Origin: Zarea fungicola
Lineage: Eukaryota > Ascomycota > Sordariomycetes > Hypocreales > Cordycipitaceae
DNA length: 64,000 nucleotides
Direction of reading: 5' to 3'
Assembly: GCA_900169235.1 (NCBI GenBank)
Contig: FWCC01000040.1
Location: 62,001-126,000, forward strand
Under the pieces are notes generated by a model that did not search any database, was not told the origin of the DNA, and saw only the letters and a list, made by a program, of their open reading frames with translations. Shown one piece after another: positions 24,981-38,195 of the stretch (positions are counted from its first letter, which is position 1; the number at the start of each line of letters is the position of its first letter). Both the position numbers and the translations under genes were made by a program.

Positions 24981-25893
24981 CTTGGCGGTGTTTTCGAAGA
25001 ACAAAATGCGCGTTTGGCTCTCTGTACAACAAAAGACGTGATGATTGGGCAGATAGCGCGCACTGGTGGTGGTGACGCCTACGCTGCAGGAGATGTGTTT
25101 TGTCCAAAGTATGGAGGGCTTGTCGAATTTCGACAAAGAATGGCCTGGGTAGGTCGAGATTTTTTTTGCCAGAGGAGCGAGTCACTATAGCTACCTACTA
25201 GTGGTGGGAAGCTACTACTAGTGGTGCCTGCACCAGGTACTGTGCAGGTACTGCTACAGGCCAGAAGATGTTGGGCAGCCGTGAAGGCTACAGCACTGTC
25301 TAATTGTAGAGTCGAGACTTTGCTTCCAGATACAACTCCAACTACTAAAGAAGACTTCGGTCAGTTGCTGCAACGTTTTCGAGGTTTAGCCAGCTATTTA
25401 CATATTCAATATGGAAAATGGCCAGTCGCGGGGTACCTTCCTACCGCGGTAGCAATGTATGCACCCGCTGTACTAAGGTCATCACCACAACTTTGAGTGT
25501 GGCCCACAGAGGTACCTACCAAATCCGCTGTAACCATAATGCCCATCAACCTTGGTGTTCTGGTTGGCTTCTGCCCAGTTGCCAGGTACTGTGGCGTGGC
25601 GCAACAGCAAGTGGAGCTCGCTCGCTCTAGCCAGTGGTGTATAGAAGATCGCCTCTTCTGTAGACCAACTCCGACAATTGTACATACCTCCAAGCCCAAG
25701 CTTTGGATATATTCTCATTGAATAAACAAGCTTCATAATACGTCGCTTCTGTATAATAAATACACTTTGCGACACTCAATCCCTTCGATAAAGGGCGCAA
25801 CACGCGCTCGATCCGCGCCGTGGCTGGACGCACAGCGTGCAGAAGCAACTCCGATATCCTCACCTGCCCTTATTCGTCAGGCATCCTCCCATC
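24981..25893. promoter_or_regulatory. Shared divergent promoter region, eRF1 and DUF1770
   Basis: The 913 bp between two divergent start codons. It contains a GTAC-rich patch at about 25,195-25,260 and no recognised exon. It must include both promoters and 5' UTRs. Confidence 0.5.
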
Positions 25894-26525
25894 ATGTCTT
25901 CGCACCTTCAAGATCCCCTCCCCTCGGAGATTGCCACCGAGGTTGCCAGTACCATACAAGCAGCCCACATTAGGAGCGAGCCCAACCCCGATCTCGACAT
26001 GGCACCCGGCACAGCGGCCGACGACAAGGAGATTCTCGACGAAAAATACGATAATGACAATGCGCGCCATCAGCTCGATAGTCTTGACGATGATGATGAC
26101 GAAGACGACGACGAAGACATTCCTTACAGCGTACTTAAGCGCCCGCCCCGACAGCAGCAGGCGTTGCCACCCCTGCCTGACCTGCGCTTCGAGCAGAGCT
26201 ACCTGAAGAGCATTGCCAGTGCCGACACTTGGTGGAAGATTGCTCTCATCACAACAAGAGATCAAGTACGATTATTATTTCTCTCCTTTCCTTCTCGAGA
26301 TTTAAAAAAAAACAAGGCCAAAAATCTGACAAATATGCACTACAGGTAATTATGCCTCTGGCACAGGGTCTCATCTATAACCTCTTACTCTGCGGATGGC
26401 AACAGTGGAATCGTACTGCCAAAGTACATGGCAACACTCTTGGTGCCCGCGCTCGGAGGTGGTGGTACGGAGTCAACAACTGGGGCATTCCCAGCAATGG
26501 ACAGCACCGGCAATACCGCCGATGA
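25894..26525 (+). CDS. DUF1770 family protein
   Basis: A fungal protein of unknown function, 183 residues. Exons are 25894-26265 and 26346-26525, phase 0. The N-terminal half is acidic and low in complexity (a run of Asp/Glu around residues 65-80). The conserved part begins at PPLPDLRFEQSYLKSI and continues over the intron through ADTWWKIALITTRDQ into VIMPLAQGLIYNLLLCGWQQ, then RARRWWYGVNNW near the end. The hydrophobic stretch after the intron could be membrane-associated. I started at the ATG at 25,894 (MSSHLQDPLP); an upstream in-frame ATG at 25,837 is less likely. Confidence 0.85.
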
Positions 26526-26919
26526 TGCATCAGGCATTTTCCTCGATCTATTATTGTAATACCTTAGCATTTTTATTTGCAACAGGAAAAAATATATACA
26601 CCGTCACAATGGACCTACTTACTGCCTACATTTCATTACCGAGCTGGACAATTCTTGCTAGAAATACTACTTATAAAATGCAATGTTTTTAAACGCCAAG
26701 TAACTACAGCCCTGATGCGCAGCATTATTTCAACCGTATCCCCGGTGTGTCATTGTCAAGTACTCAACATTATAAGATGCCATAATACACGTAAAAACAA
26801 AGTATCCCTCTCGGCGACAGTCACTATAAACCTCCTTGTATATTCCAAACTCCATACAGTACGAGAAAATGGAACGCGAAAAGCAAACAAAAAACCCCAG
26901 TCATGTCATTGCACAAATT
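26526..26919. other. Convergent 3' spacer
   Basis: Between the convergent ends of the DUF1770 gene and the WHIM-like gene. AT-rich, no coding feature. Confidence 0.5.
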
Positions 26920-29053
26920 TCAAGGTACATTGAGAATACCTGCCATTGGCGCTGGTTGGGCATGCTTCTTCTCAGGACTGCCGCGAAATGCAAGCGGCGC
27001 GGATGCAATGGCACCAGGGCTGGTTGGTGTTGCGCCGGGTCCCGAGTCTCCGGCTTGGAGATCTGGCTTGGCCTCCACTGGGTTTTTGAGCTTGCTTTCG
27101 GCTTGGGTCTCAAGCGCTGCTGGCGTATCCGGCATGGTTACCCCTGTACGGCCGTCGGCTAAAGACGATAGTTTTCTATCCTCAAGATCCGGTGTGGGAA
27201 GTGCATTTGGCACCGACTCAATGGGGCTCAGGGCTGTTCTCAGCTTTGGTGGCGTAATTCCTAACTTCACGACCAGGCTTTTGGGGCTTTCTTCGATGTC
27301 GTCATCAACCATGGCCTCATCCTCGTCAAACTCGTCCTCGTCGTCTTCTTCGGACTGCTCCGGCACATGCAGGTCCGCATCTTCCTCGTCGTCCCCAAAA
27401 CCGGTCTCGCTTGCGGCGTCATCTGAGTTTAAGGAGCCCCTGCGACCGCGGCCACCTCCATTGGTCTCTTCCCAGCCATTCGCTGCATTGGCAGCTGCAG
27501 ATCGTCGTGGTCTGCCAGTAGGTCCGACAGAGCCTTCATGATCAGCTTCTGAGTAGTCCTCTTGGACACTGACAGCGGTGCTATCATCGCCACCAGTAGT
27601 CATTCTGACTGGTGCGCGAATCTGGCGCCCACTCGCCGTTGTCACAGGACCGGATTCCGCTGGAGTATGCACCCCCGTGTTGCGTGCAGAGCGGCGATTT
27701 GTTGAATCAGAGTAGAAGTTGTCTTCATCGTCAGAGTACGTGTACTTGACGCGCTTGCCACGGGTTCGGCCCTCGTACATGGAGAAGCCGGGTTCTGGTC
27801 GCTTGAATTGCTCCCTTCGCATTAGACGGTAGTCTCGCCGCCTACGCTTCTGCAATTTCAAAGGTCTGTCAGTATCCAATTTCTTCTGCACAGATATCTC
27901 ACACAAGCACGAACCTCTTCGCCGGCCTCGAAGCGCGGAATCGCCTGCAGCATCTTGTGGCTCAACTTTTTCGCTTTTGGGCCGCCGTCTTTGGTATCAA
28001 GCTTCTCTGCTAGTGCCCTCAACTCCTCAATGGAGCCTGCGACACTCCACCAGGTACGGTTGGCCCCTGCGGGGTTACTCTCTCTATAGACACGGAAGGC
28101 GGTATCGTCCTGTCCTTCCACCAAAAAATATCGCCGCTTATCGGCATCGGAGCCCCATGCCTGAACTGCTCGCGGCTGGTTTAGATCGTCTTCGTGTCGA
28201 TTTTGCTTGTATGCTTGGGTTATAATGCTCTTGACGCTGTCAGACGAGGACATAGTCCAAAGAATCAGCGTCCGAAGCAAGGTGAGCTGCGTGGTAATGT
28301 AATTAGCGGAGTTCCGATTCGACTGTCATTGGTTCTACACTTACTCTCTCTGTAGGAGTCATTGTGTTAAATCCGGCACCACCAGACAAGGGGCTCTTGT
28401 CCCCCCAAGACACTGCCCACTGGCCTTTGTGCGAGGCGATTGCGTCTTCAAGCGCTCTATTGTAATGACCTGGTCTGTAGAAAGGTTTAGCATTATAAAG
28501 TTGAAGGCTGAGTCGCATAATCCCATACTTGACATCTTGCTTGCGGTTCAGCAGTAAGCCAAGCAGTGCGCATAGAAAGTGCTCAACACGGTCTCCCGGT
28601 ATAGGCTCAACTACATCACGCTCCAGCTCCTGGGGACCGAAATTTGCAAGCGATTTTGGCAGAGCATCAGTAAATCGGCTTCTAAACATGACAATGAACT
28701 GTTACCGTTAGTACAAAGCTCTGGCGCCGGCAGTGCCCAAATTTGGGTTGGCAGGTTGCAGCCCAGCGCGCTGCGCAAGCGCAAACGGCGGCGACAGCTG
28801 GAGCGGTGCAAGAACATACAGCAATGTCTGGGTTGTCTGCAAGGACATATTCGTGGGGGGGTGATGGTGATCGTTTTCTCGGAGGCGGCGACGGCGATCT
28901 AGGCGGTTGCTCCGATACCTTGGAGAAGAACTTCAGTATGCCGCCCTTGTTTGGCGCTCCGTTTTCACTGACGGCATCGAGCTCGTCATCGGATGGAACT
29001 GGTGACAGCGAAGAAAGCGACGAAAGGTCCGATAAATCATCGTCTGAGGCCAT
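26920..29053 (-). CDS. WHIM-like chromatin-associated protein
   Basis: A nuclear protein of 629 residues. Exons on the minus strand are 28820-29053, 28345-28698, 27915-28286 and 26920-27849, all phase 0. The first exon is Ser/Asp/Pro-rich. The second encodes a helical domain (FIVMFRSRFTDALPKSL onward). The third has AWGSDADKRRYFLVEGQDDT, then FRVYRESN and TWWSVAGSIEEL, which resembles the WHIM/WSD segment of ISWI-partner proteins that hold DNA linker length. The last exon begins with a basic patch (KRRRRDYRLMRRE) and becomes acidic and disordered. The donor of intron 3 is GTTCGT, an unusual form. Role in nucleosome remodelling is inferred from this segment; the complex cannot be named from sequence alone. 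Confidence 0.8.
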
Positions 29054-30055
29054 TTTGTGTGGGTTGAATTCCTCCCTGGCGGCAATGGTGGTGCAGGAGG
29101 CAAGAAAGGTGCAGAGTCTCTAATGTGAGGCGTGGCATGCGACTAAAAGCAACCGCGTCGAGGACCCGCGAAATCTAACGCGCCAGCGCTCATAGGCCAA
29201 TCGGCCCAGAGACCTTACCCGTTAGCTCTACAGTGATGCACGACTACAATTTCAAAGAACTCCGCTAATTTGCAAGACACTGCGCCTTGGGACTTTCATG
29301 TCGGTTTTATTCATTGCTGTCTGTCTTGGTCAGTTGTTGAGGGCCTGCGGCAGGCGCAAACTGCGTATCTTGCGAGAACCTGACTACGGGCTTGTCATAC
29401 TTTATTTTACTTTGCATCTGAGCAGTATAGCAGTTAGCATCACACATTGGCGTTCAATCCTCGGAATAAAAAGTGCTGCACGGTAACATCGCTTCCTAAA
29501 AGCGTCGGAACTGTCGATAGATAGAACGCGACAACAACCTGCACAACAGCTACAAAATTAGTTATTTAATTGCGTTTTACATTTCATGTTAGAGTACAAA
29601 ACAGAGAGTGGTGACAGTTGTTATCAAGCGATAGTTTTGAAAGGTCCAATGGAGAAATATATCTTGCATGAGTGAGATGCATGGGAGGTCCAACTACCGA
29701 AGCACTTTACGCGTTTTAGAATCAAATGCGCATATTGCCGGCTGGCACGTGATAAACGTAATTCTGTGTCTAGCCACACTTGACAAGCCACATCTGAAAA
29801 CGGCCCACAACAACCAGGAATTTCTTGGCCTAAAAGAAAGAAAAGTCAGCTTCAAGCTAGTCACGTGGTAAGGGCTGCCCAGTTGCAGTGGACAGGGCCC
29901 GCACACAAAAATTATGTCGGAACCGAGCGAACGCCAGGGCTTCCCGCAAAACAACCAAGCGGCAAAGAGATAGGTAATTGGTGTCCCAACCCACGCTCCT
30001 CGACGACTCGCCACTAACATCAATTCGCTCGGATAGATACTCGAAACCAGTCGCC
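29054..30055. promoter_or_regulatory. Divergent promoter region, WHIM-like gene and uL2
   Basis: About 1 kb between two divergent start codons. No exon recognised. It must carry the strong promoter of the ribosomal protein gene. Confidence 0.5.
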
Positions 30056-31098
30056 ATGGGTAGAGTTATTCGCAACCAGCGCAAGGGCCGTGGCTCCATC
30101 TTCAGTCAGTCCTCCGACGGCAAAAATTTCGACAATTGCTTCAAACTTGTCGAACCGATGCGCAGGCATAACATTGTTTTGTATACTAACAGCTGAGAAT
30201 AGCGGCCAACACGCGCTTGAACAAGGCCCCCGCCAAGTTCCGTACTCTCGATTATGCTGAGCGTCACGGATACGTTCGCGGTGTAGTCAAGGACATCATC
30301 CACGATGCCGGTTAGTAAAAGCACCAAACCCTCGAACAATCAACGACGAAAGACGAACTTCCCACGCCTCGATTTCGAGAACGATTGGACGAGGAGCATG
30401 GAACAAGGAAAGCTGACACAGGTTGATTTTGCAGGTCGTGGTGCTCCTCTCGCCAAGGTCACATTCCGCCACCCCTACAAGTTCAAGCAGGTTTCGGAGA
30501 CCTTCATCGCCAACGAGGGCATGTACACTGGCCAGTTCATCTACGCTGGAAAGAAGGCCGCTCTTACCGTCGGCAACATCCTCCCCCTCGGTGAGATGCC
30601 CGAGGGTACCGTCGTCTCTAACGTCGAGGAGAAGATTGGTGACCGTGGCACTCTGGGTCGTACCTCTGGTGGCTATATCACTGTCGTCGGCCACAACCCC
30701 GACGAGGGCAAGACCCGCATCAAGCTTCCCTCTGGTGCCAAGAAGGTCGTCCACTCTAGCTCCCGCGGTATGATTGGTATCGTTGCTGGTGGCGGCCGTA
30801 CCGACAAGCCCCTCCTCAAGGCTTCTCGCGCCAAGCACAAGTTCGCTGTAAAGCGCAACAGCTGGCCCAAGACCCGTGGTGTTGCCATGAACCCTGTTGA
30901 CCATCCTCACGGTGGTGTACGTTTAATCAGAGCTTTGGGACGCAAGAATTGTGACGCTGACAGCTGCAATAGGGTAACCATCAACATATTGGTAAGGCTT
31001 CTACCATTTCCCGATACGCCTCTGCCGGTCAAAAGGCTGGTCTCATTGCCGCCCGCAGAACAGGTCTGCTGCGCGGTACCCAGAAGACAAAGGAGTAA
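30056..31098 (+). CDS. rpl2: 60S ribosomal protein uL2 (yeast L2, human L8)
   Basis: uL2 sits at the peptidyl-transferase centre and the subunit interface of the large ribosomal subunit. Exons are 30056-30104, 30203-30310, 30435-30916 and 30973-31098, giving 254 residues, the same length as yeast Rpl2. The protein begins [16 protein letters not shown] and contains the conserved [18 protein letters not shown], spanning intron 3, with the histidine essential in the family. The C-terminal exon ends RGTQKTKE. All junctions are in frame. Codon choice is strongly C-biased in the third position, as expected for a highly expressed gene. Four exons is intron-rich for its size but normal for this gene in Pezizomycotina. 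Confidence 0.97.
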
Positions 31099-31895
31099 GG
31101 CAGGGCGAAGTCTGGATTTCATGGTCTCATTGGGATGGTGTTATAGTGGCGTGCTTACATCTATGGACGGTACTGCTGAAGGAAGTAGTATGGTAGAACC
31201 AAAAGCAAGTACAATGGATGACATTTTAGCGCACTTCCATAAAAGAATTATTTACTTTGTTCCACCTATGTGTTGAGACATGCGATGAGGGCGTCTGTGT
31301 GGCGGTGAATGCGAGGGACATGAGCTTCAGAATGTTTCAGGAGACAAATTCTCTCAGAGTTACAGCTGTCCGACAGAGTTGACATGATGAATTGAAGGAC
31401 GGATGTCTGTCCAAATTTAGGGTCCAAATTTAATAGGGCAAACCATGTACGAAACTTTCGCGGCTGTTGCGTTATGGCACGGCGCAATTAAAACGCCGCC
31501 AGAAAGCGTCCCCAACCGGCATTATTGCCAGGAAGAGGCAAGCAAGATATGTAGTCAAAAGTCTAGTATTTGCTAACCTTGCGTTCGGTTAATAAAATTC
31601 TTTTCCAGGGGCCGACTACCAATCGGCGTAATATCCCGATGTCTGAATCCGGGAGGAAAAAATCCGACCAAGCTATGACTGGATACTAATAACTACTAAC
31701 TACCAGAAACATACCTAGGTAGGGGGAGTGCACTTTGAGCATAGCGGCGCTGGGGAGCGTCAGCACAGGTACTCTGAGTTTTTATGACCCCGCCATCTCT
31801 GTCGAAAATCTTCCCCTCCGCCCCGCGTTGTAGCTTGCTGTAGAAACATAACACACATCTCCCTGTACCAATTTCACAGAATTGAACATCGCAAA
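31099..31895. other. Spacer between uL2 and adenosine kinase
   Basis: Tandem plus-strand genes flank this 0.8 kb. It holds the uL2 3' UTR and the kinase promoter. No coding exon seen. Confidence 0.5.
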
Positions 31896-33455
31896 ATGGC
31901 CCCTATCAAGGAATACGCTCTTCTCTGCTTGGAGAATCCTCTCCTCGGTATGTCCTCTATTTCTTTTGTCCCCTATCGGCTGCGAGCGCATATTAGCCAG
32001 AATTGGACAGCCAAAAAGCCGCGGGGCAGGCACTACTGGGATGCTCCCACCATCTTCCCTCAGCGGTGTGATTTGCCGCCACCACAAAGAGCTTTATTTT
32101 CTGCTATGTTTCTCGAATCATTGTACTAACGCGCAGTTCAATAGACATCCAGGCTGTTGGTGACGAGGCTCTCCTCGAAAAGTACGGTCTCAAGGCCAAC
32201 GACGCCATTCTCGCGGAGGAGAAGCACTTGGGTCTTTATGAGGACCTCCTCAACAACTATAAGGCCACGCTCATTGCCGGTGGTGCCGCACAGAACTCAG
32301 CCCGCGGTGCGCAGTACATCCTTCCCCCCAATAGCGTCGTCTACCTCGGCGGCGTTGGCGACGACAAGTACGCCGCTACCCTTCACGATGCCGTCAAGGC
32401 AGCCGGCCTCCGCGTTGAGTACCGCGTCGACCCCAAGGAGAAGACGGGCCGCTGCGGTGCCATCATCACCGGCCATAACCGCTCCCTCTGCACTGACCTC
32501 GGTGCCGCCAACCACTACGACCTCGAGCACCTGAAGAAGCCCGAGATCTGGGCCCTCGCCGAGAATGCCGACGTCTTCTACATTGGAGGTTACCACTTCA
32601 CCGGTGAGTAATTTTCTCTTCGACCCCTCCTATTGCAAACACGCCTCTCTCTTTTTTTGTTAATTATTATACATAAGTCATACTGATTCTCCCTTCTTCT
32701 CAAGTCTGCCCTCCCGCCATCATGGAGCTCGCCAAGAATGCCGCGGAAAACAACAAGATCTTTGTTCTGTCCCTCTCCGCCCCCTTCATTCCCCAGTTCT
32801 TCAAGGATCCCCTCGATGCCAGCGCCCCTTACTGGGACTACGTCATTTGCAACGAGACCGAGGCCGAGGCCTACGCTGAGTCGCACGGCCTTGCCTCCAA
32901 GGAGCCCCGCGACGTTGTCCAGCACCTCGCCAACCTCCCCAAGGCGAACGACAAGCGCAAGCGCGTCGCCATCGTCACCCAGGGCACCCTGCCCACTCTC
33001 GTCGCCACCCAGGGCGAGCAGGGCGTCAAGGAGTTCCCTGTCCACACCATTGAGCAGTCCCAGATCAACGACTGCAACGGTGCCGGCGACGCCTTTGCTG
33101 GCGGTCTCCTCGCTGGCATTGTCGAGGGCAAGTCCCTGGAAGAGTCTGTTGATATGGGTCAGTGGCTCGCTCGTCTGAGCATCCAGGAGCTTGGACCTTC
33201 GTAAGTCTCTCTTTTCTTCGCTTTACATTTTTCCATCACATGATATTTGTTGAAAGTTGCACGGTTTTGATATAAGCAGCTCTTGATCTTCATTTCAAGT
33301 CCTGACAAGTCATCCACGCGTCCTCTTTTATCACAATATCCGTCCCCAAACCCTCCCTTTCCCAGTCAATTTTCCTCTTGTATAGAATGCTAACTTGGGC
33401 CTTCCCTTCTCCCAACAGCTATCCTTTCCCCAAGCAGACTTACAAGTCGTCTTAA
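31896..33455 (+). CDS. ado1: Adenosine kinase
   Basis: Adenosine kinase (PfkB/ribokinase fold) phosphorylates adenosine to AMP and keeps the methyl cycle moving by removing the adenosine made from S-adenosylhomocysteine. Exons are 31896-31947, 32145-32603, 32705-33200 and 33419-33455, giving 347 residues, the normal length. Features are the substrate-binding GGAAQNSARGAQY near residue 60, the lid region with GGVGDDKYA, and the catalytic anion-hole motif DCNGAGDAFAGG that carries the base aspartate. The final exon is 12 codons and its stop (YPFPKQTYKSS) is typical. Strong C bias at third positions suggests high expression. Confidence 0.95.
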
Positions 33456-33868
33456 GCGTCTCCATCATTTCTAGCCTCCCTTCTCGCCCATTTGGGGATA
33501 TGCTCATGACTAGCATGTATACCTTATAAGAAGGGGGTGCCAAAAAAACATTCGCTTGGCGTTTGAGTGTTCTTTGATTTTGTGGGAAACGGGTTTCAAC
33601 AACGGCGTTTTTGCATCCATGGAGCGTCCATTATTACGCGCTTTGGCATGGGAAGCTTTCGGTATCCTCCACGATTCCGACGAAAAATATGTGTGATGTC
33701 CTGCTTTCTTTTTTTAGAATAACTTTTCGATAGAGCATTAGCATGCTTATTTTATTGCTCGGATAATGTCATGATAGTGGCTGTCCTAACACCTCTTTAT
33801 GCCTGCCAATTTGTGCTGCATAGGTCCCTGCTATTGGTGTAATTCCCATTCAAGACGTGCTTTGTGGT
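33456..33868. other. Convergent 3' spacer
   Basis: Short non-coding interval between the ends of adenosine kinase and the EST1-like gene. No feature of note. Confidence 0.5.
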
Positions 33869-36800
33869 TCACTTCCTGTCGTACGCAGCCCGAAGGATGG
33901 CTTCGTCGTAAGAGGACGCAGTGTTATCTGCTTGGAAAAGCCTCTGCATCGACGGCTGTTGTTGCTGCCGTTGTTGGGGCTGAGGGGTCTGCTGCTGCAA
34001 GTGGTAATCCTTATACGCACCGCCGTATGTCGCTCCCAGGCCACCACCACCACCAATGCTGTAGCTAGCTACAGCAGCCACGGGAGTACCTTGATATATG
34101 CTACTCGGATGCGAAAATTGCGAAAATTGAGACAGGCTACCTGCAGATGATGAGTGTGGCGTCGTCTCCAGCAGATGCAGGCCGGGTGGGACACTCATTC
34201 CAATCTGCTGCTGATGTTGCTGCTGCCTATTACCAGCACCTGGGTTATCCACCCATTGGCTAAATGGCGACATGCGCGCATTGCTAGACGGGGGTCTACC
34301 AGCAGCAGTGTTAAAAGTATGGAGGAGTGCCGTGCGGTGCGCGTGCTCAGCAGTGGAGCCGCCGCTGAGATTGATGCCCATGTCGGCGGCGTGCATGTTA
34401 CCGAGGCTATTGACGCGTGGAAAGCCGCTTCTGCTGTCAGCACGAATTGGCGTCGACGGTCCCAAGAAAGGGTCGTCGAACTTGCCCGAAGACAGGCCGG
34501 GGGTGATGGGGGACATGCCTGAGGCGGAGAGCGGTGAGTTCTCGCCTCGGGCTGGCTTGGGTGTGTTGAACCACTCCCACGGCAGAGGTTCAAATTTGCC
34601 CGAAGGAATCGACCGCCGCGGGCTTGCGTCAAGCTGGCTGAACTGTGCGCTGAGAAAGTCCTGTGTTGAGCTTCGAGGCGCTTCACATGAAGAGGGGGTA
34701 GCTTGCTCCTGAGCGCTCTGTTGCGGCTGAGGTGTTGGGGGCTTGAGAAACGGAGCAAGCATGTTGATAACTGTGTTCTCGGCGTCACCGACTTCGCCAG
34801 CGTTGTTGGCCGGGGCAGGCGGAAGCGGAGACACAGGTGGTCTTTCTGCTGCAATTTCTGGCGGTTGGACATTGGGGAGACTGGGGTTGTTCTGCTGTTC
34901 GTGAGTATTATTATTAGTTTGCACGGAACGCCGTTTCTGGACATTTATAGTGGCCGGCGCTGCAGTTGACTCCTGTCGTGATACAGAAGCCTCTCTCTGT
35001 TCATCCGACTGAACTTGACAAACTCCAGCGGGATGGTATTCAAACAGTAACCAGTCGTTAACCACGCGGCAGGAGAGAGGTACGGAGGGCTCCTCAGCAA
35101 GGAAGTATGCGCATCGTAATATGTCAAGAATTCGTGCTAGCCTTTCATTTGTCGATTGCAGCTGTTGTTGAGGTGAGTGTAGATGTGGCTTCACCTTGCC
35201 GTTTGGATCACAAAACGAGCGACAGGCCTCCGGTACAGCGTTTTCGCTGAGAGGCTGAAATCCAAGAACATCAAGATCTTCTGGCAGCAGGTACGGACAT
35301 GAGATCAGATTTTCCCTGTTGTACGTCTCCACACACATCATTGTGAAGACCCTGGCAAATGTGTCCATCATGTTACTAACAAGGGACCCTTCAGCGGTGG
35401 CAGCAGCTTGTGCGAATAGCTCTTCGCGGGACGCAGCAATCCACATGCTATAGACTCGTAGAGTGGGCAGCAAGGACTCTGTGATTTTCAGAGTCCCATC
35501 CGTTGCATCATCATCACTCGTGCCGTCCGGGTGGGATATTGTCTCCTTCAGGTTTGCTTCCAACACAGTAGCCAGTGTGGTGAGAAACTTGACATTGAAG
35601 TTGGCAGTGTAGGAATAAAACTGCAAAGATGTCGCAGTCTTATCTTCTGTATCACTGTTAGAATGTTGAGATATAGAAAGGGGTATTCTGCTAACCTGAG
35701 CACTTGACGGTAGCAATTCGTTGAGCTGCCATGTTGATGAAGCTCATCTTCAGGAGGATATCACGACATGTGCTACTTGACGCAGCCATTTCGAGACGGT
35801 GAATCACTTCTCGTTCAAGCTCTTTATACTGTGCCGCAGTCTCGCCCTTGTAAAAAAGGGCGTGCAGCCGCACAAACCACATGATGAAGGCATCCTGGGG
35901 GCCAGAAGAAGCTTGTTTTGATTTGTTGGAGCTCGGCTGCTGAAGTGACTTGAACTCCATTTCCAGATTAGACTTGGCATTGGGATGGGGAAACTTGATT
36001 GCCCATGCGCGGTAAAAGTGATAGATGCCTTCCAGGTGATTGCCTTGATCGAGACTGACAATGCCCATTTGGTGAAAAGCAAAGCCGGATTTGGGCAAGA
36101 GATGCTGAGCAAGTGTGTAGTAGGTCAAAGCCATGTCGTATCCAGAGTTCTTGTGCTTAGCTTGCACTCTATAACGGGCCAAGTCGCCAAGGCGGATCAA
36201 TGTTGAGTGGCAGGATCTTAGCACCTTCGCGTGGAGTTCGGAAGAGACGGGGCTGATGAGATCGCCAGCCGTCATTTGTTCAATGTCGATGCCTGCGGCG
36301 ACTCTTTTGAGCTCTGATATATCATAACGAGCGGAGAGGCGTTGTATGTAGCCTTGGTAAAACTGTTGCGCAATGCGCAAGAAGTTACTGTAGAGCTTCT
36401 CCGTCTTGCGTCGCTCGACGGCATGAGAGGACGTCTTGAGTCGACCGAGAATGCGGCGATATTCCGAGTTGATGGAGGTATGCAAGTTCCATAGCAGTTC
36501 TTCGGTGTTCTCCTTGACGGCATATTCGAAGTCGAGAAACACGGTCTGTACGCACGCGAGGCGAAATCTAAAAGAGGTGAGCAGAAGGACAGGCAGCTCA
36601 CAAAGGTTGCGGGTATATACACACTTCTCGAGAGTAGCATCGGCAGCCTCAAGCTGGGTAATGTCGACACCAGAGGAACTTGCGCTCTTTATCTTGTCGA
36701 GCTGTCTCAAAAGGTGTTTGCGAAGCTTTAAGGCGTTGCTGCGTTGGTGAAAGCAATGTTAGCGGCTGGAGGGGCGGCACTGCAAGCTGTCGCAGAGCAA

Positions 36801-36912
36801 ATGGAGCTGTGATGCGAGTCGCACGACAGGCGCAACATTGATACATGCGTCCAAGGGGCAAGGGAATCACTCACTGCCATGCCTGGGTCGCTGGGGGTGT
36901 GGTTGTCGCCAT
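33869..36912 (-). CDS. EST1/EBS1/SMG7-like RNA-surveillance protein
   Basis: A 952-residue protein of the EST1/SMG5-7 class. Exons on the minus strand are 36875-36912, 35696-36738 and 33869-35646. The first exon is only 13 codons (MATTTPPATQAW). The second contains the N-terminal 14-3-3-like and TPR region (VFLDFEYAVKENTEELLW, then SGYDMALTYYTLAQHLLPKS and GIYHFYRAWAIKFPHPNAKS) found in Est1 and SMG7. The third holds the DNA/RNA-binding region and then a long disordered Gln/Pro/Ser tail. There is no PIN nuclease domain. Relatives act in nonsense-mediated decay or telomerase recruitment; which one applies is not decidable here. Intron 2 is 49 nt with a CTAAC branch point; the acceptor at 35,647 was chosen because the nearer AG would break frame. 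Confidence 0.88.
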
Positions 36913-38195
36913 GGCTCCGTCGTCGACGGTACCTTGAAACCGAACTCGGTGCCGGAATACGGCCGTAGTCTCGAAGACGCCTACGAGTGTCGGCCAAATG
37001 GCAACGTAACGGGCGAAATGAAGACGGTGCGGGTCAGCTGCTTTGTCGAATCATGCTATCTGGGCTTCGATATCTGGAAAGCTAGGCTACCCAGAATCTT
37101 GAATTCACGCAGGGAAGGGGTCGCGGCGCAGTGCGGCGTGGGAGCGAGAAATCGAAACAACGGCGGCGACGATGGAATAGGATCGCATTGGTAGCGGGGA
37201 GCAGTCGATAGTGGATATAGAGTGGCGAACATGCAAAGAGAAGGATAAAAACTGGGCGGTTTGCTCGCAGGAAGGACGGCAAGACAGAAAGAAATGGTCA
37301 GAAACAAAAGTGACTTTGAAGACTGAGAACGAGGTGGGAGCAAGACGGGGCTTCTGGCGGCGACAATTGACGGGAGCCCCTCCAGGTTGGTGCACGTTTT
37401 GGGGCGCTGGTGTGTGTGTGTTTTTGAGCAGTTATCTCAATTTTTTATGCCCTCGGTCCTGCCTGCCCGCCTGTCAAAATTTAACTGACAGACTGGTTGG
37501 GTACACAAGCCACTTGTCGCTCAAGTAGCGTTGGTACAGTTGGCTTTCAGGCCTGTCGCCCCTGTTTCTAGGCGGCTCTGATTGATGGATTGGTAGACAG
37601 GTAGGTAGGTACCTTGGGATATTCTGCGCCTTGCATCAATTGGTCTCCAGCCCCCATGACACCACTTACTTATTAGGAGTATTGACTCTTGCTTGCTTGC
37701 CGTTACCTGAGCGCGCATATATGGGCTAATTTCTGACAAGGCGGATGGCGAGATAACCGTTGAAAAGAGGCCCATATCTGCCAATTACACCAACCACCAA
37801 TCATGCAAACTTTAGTTGGACTTGTTGTCGTTTTCAAAATGTCATAAAATGTGCCGGGTAGGCAATGAAAAACGGCGACATCACCACCAAAAATAGACTG
37901 GGTATCTCTTCGCCGTGTCACCCATCGCAAAGTCCAGAGCCCACTGAAAATATCTAGCTCCACCATATTGATCGAGAAAAACACGAATAAAGTACATGCA
38001 AGCTCTTCTTCTTTCTTCAATTCCATCATCTGTATCTTCATTTCATTTGAATATCTAAAAAGCCATCAAGTTGTTGACAAATAGCGTCTACTCATATGCT
38101 TCTTAAGCCTACTGCATCCCTGGACGTGAGGTCATGCGAGACAAGAGCTCTCTTCCCCACTAATACAGCACACCCTCTCCTTCACCGTACCAACC
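36913..38195. promoter_or_regulatory. Divergent promoter region, EST1-like and zinc-finger genes
   Basis: About 1.3 kb between two divergent start codons. A short GT run lies near 37,410 and a TAGG repeat near 37,600. No exon recognised. Confidence 0.45.

Noticed and set aside
36565..36632. Possible intron inside exon 2 of the EST1-like gene
   Set aside because: The segment looks like an insertion and ends in TTTTAG, but no donor there gives a matching phase, so it was left as coding.
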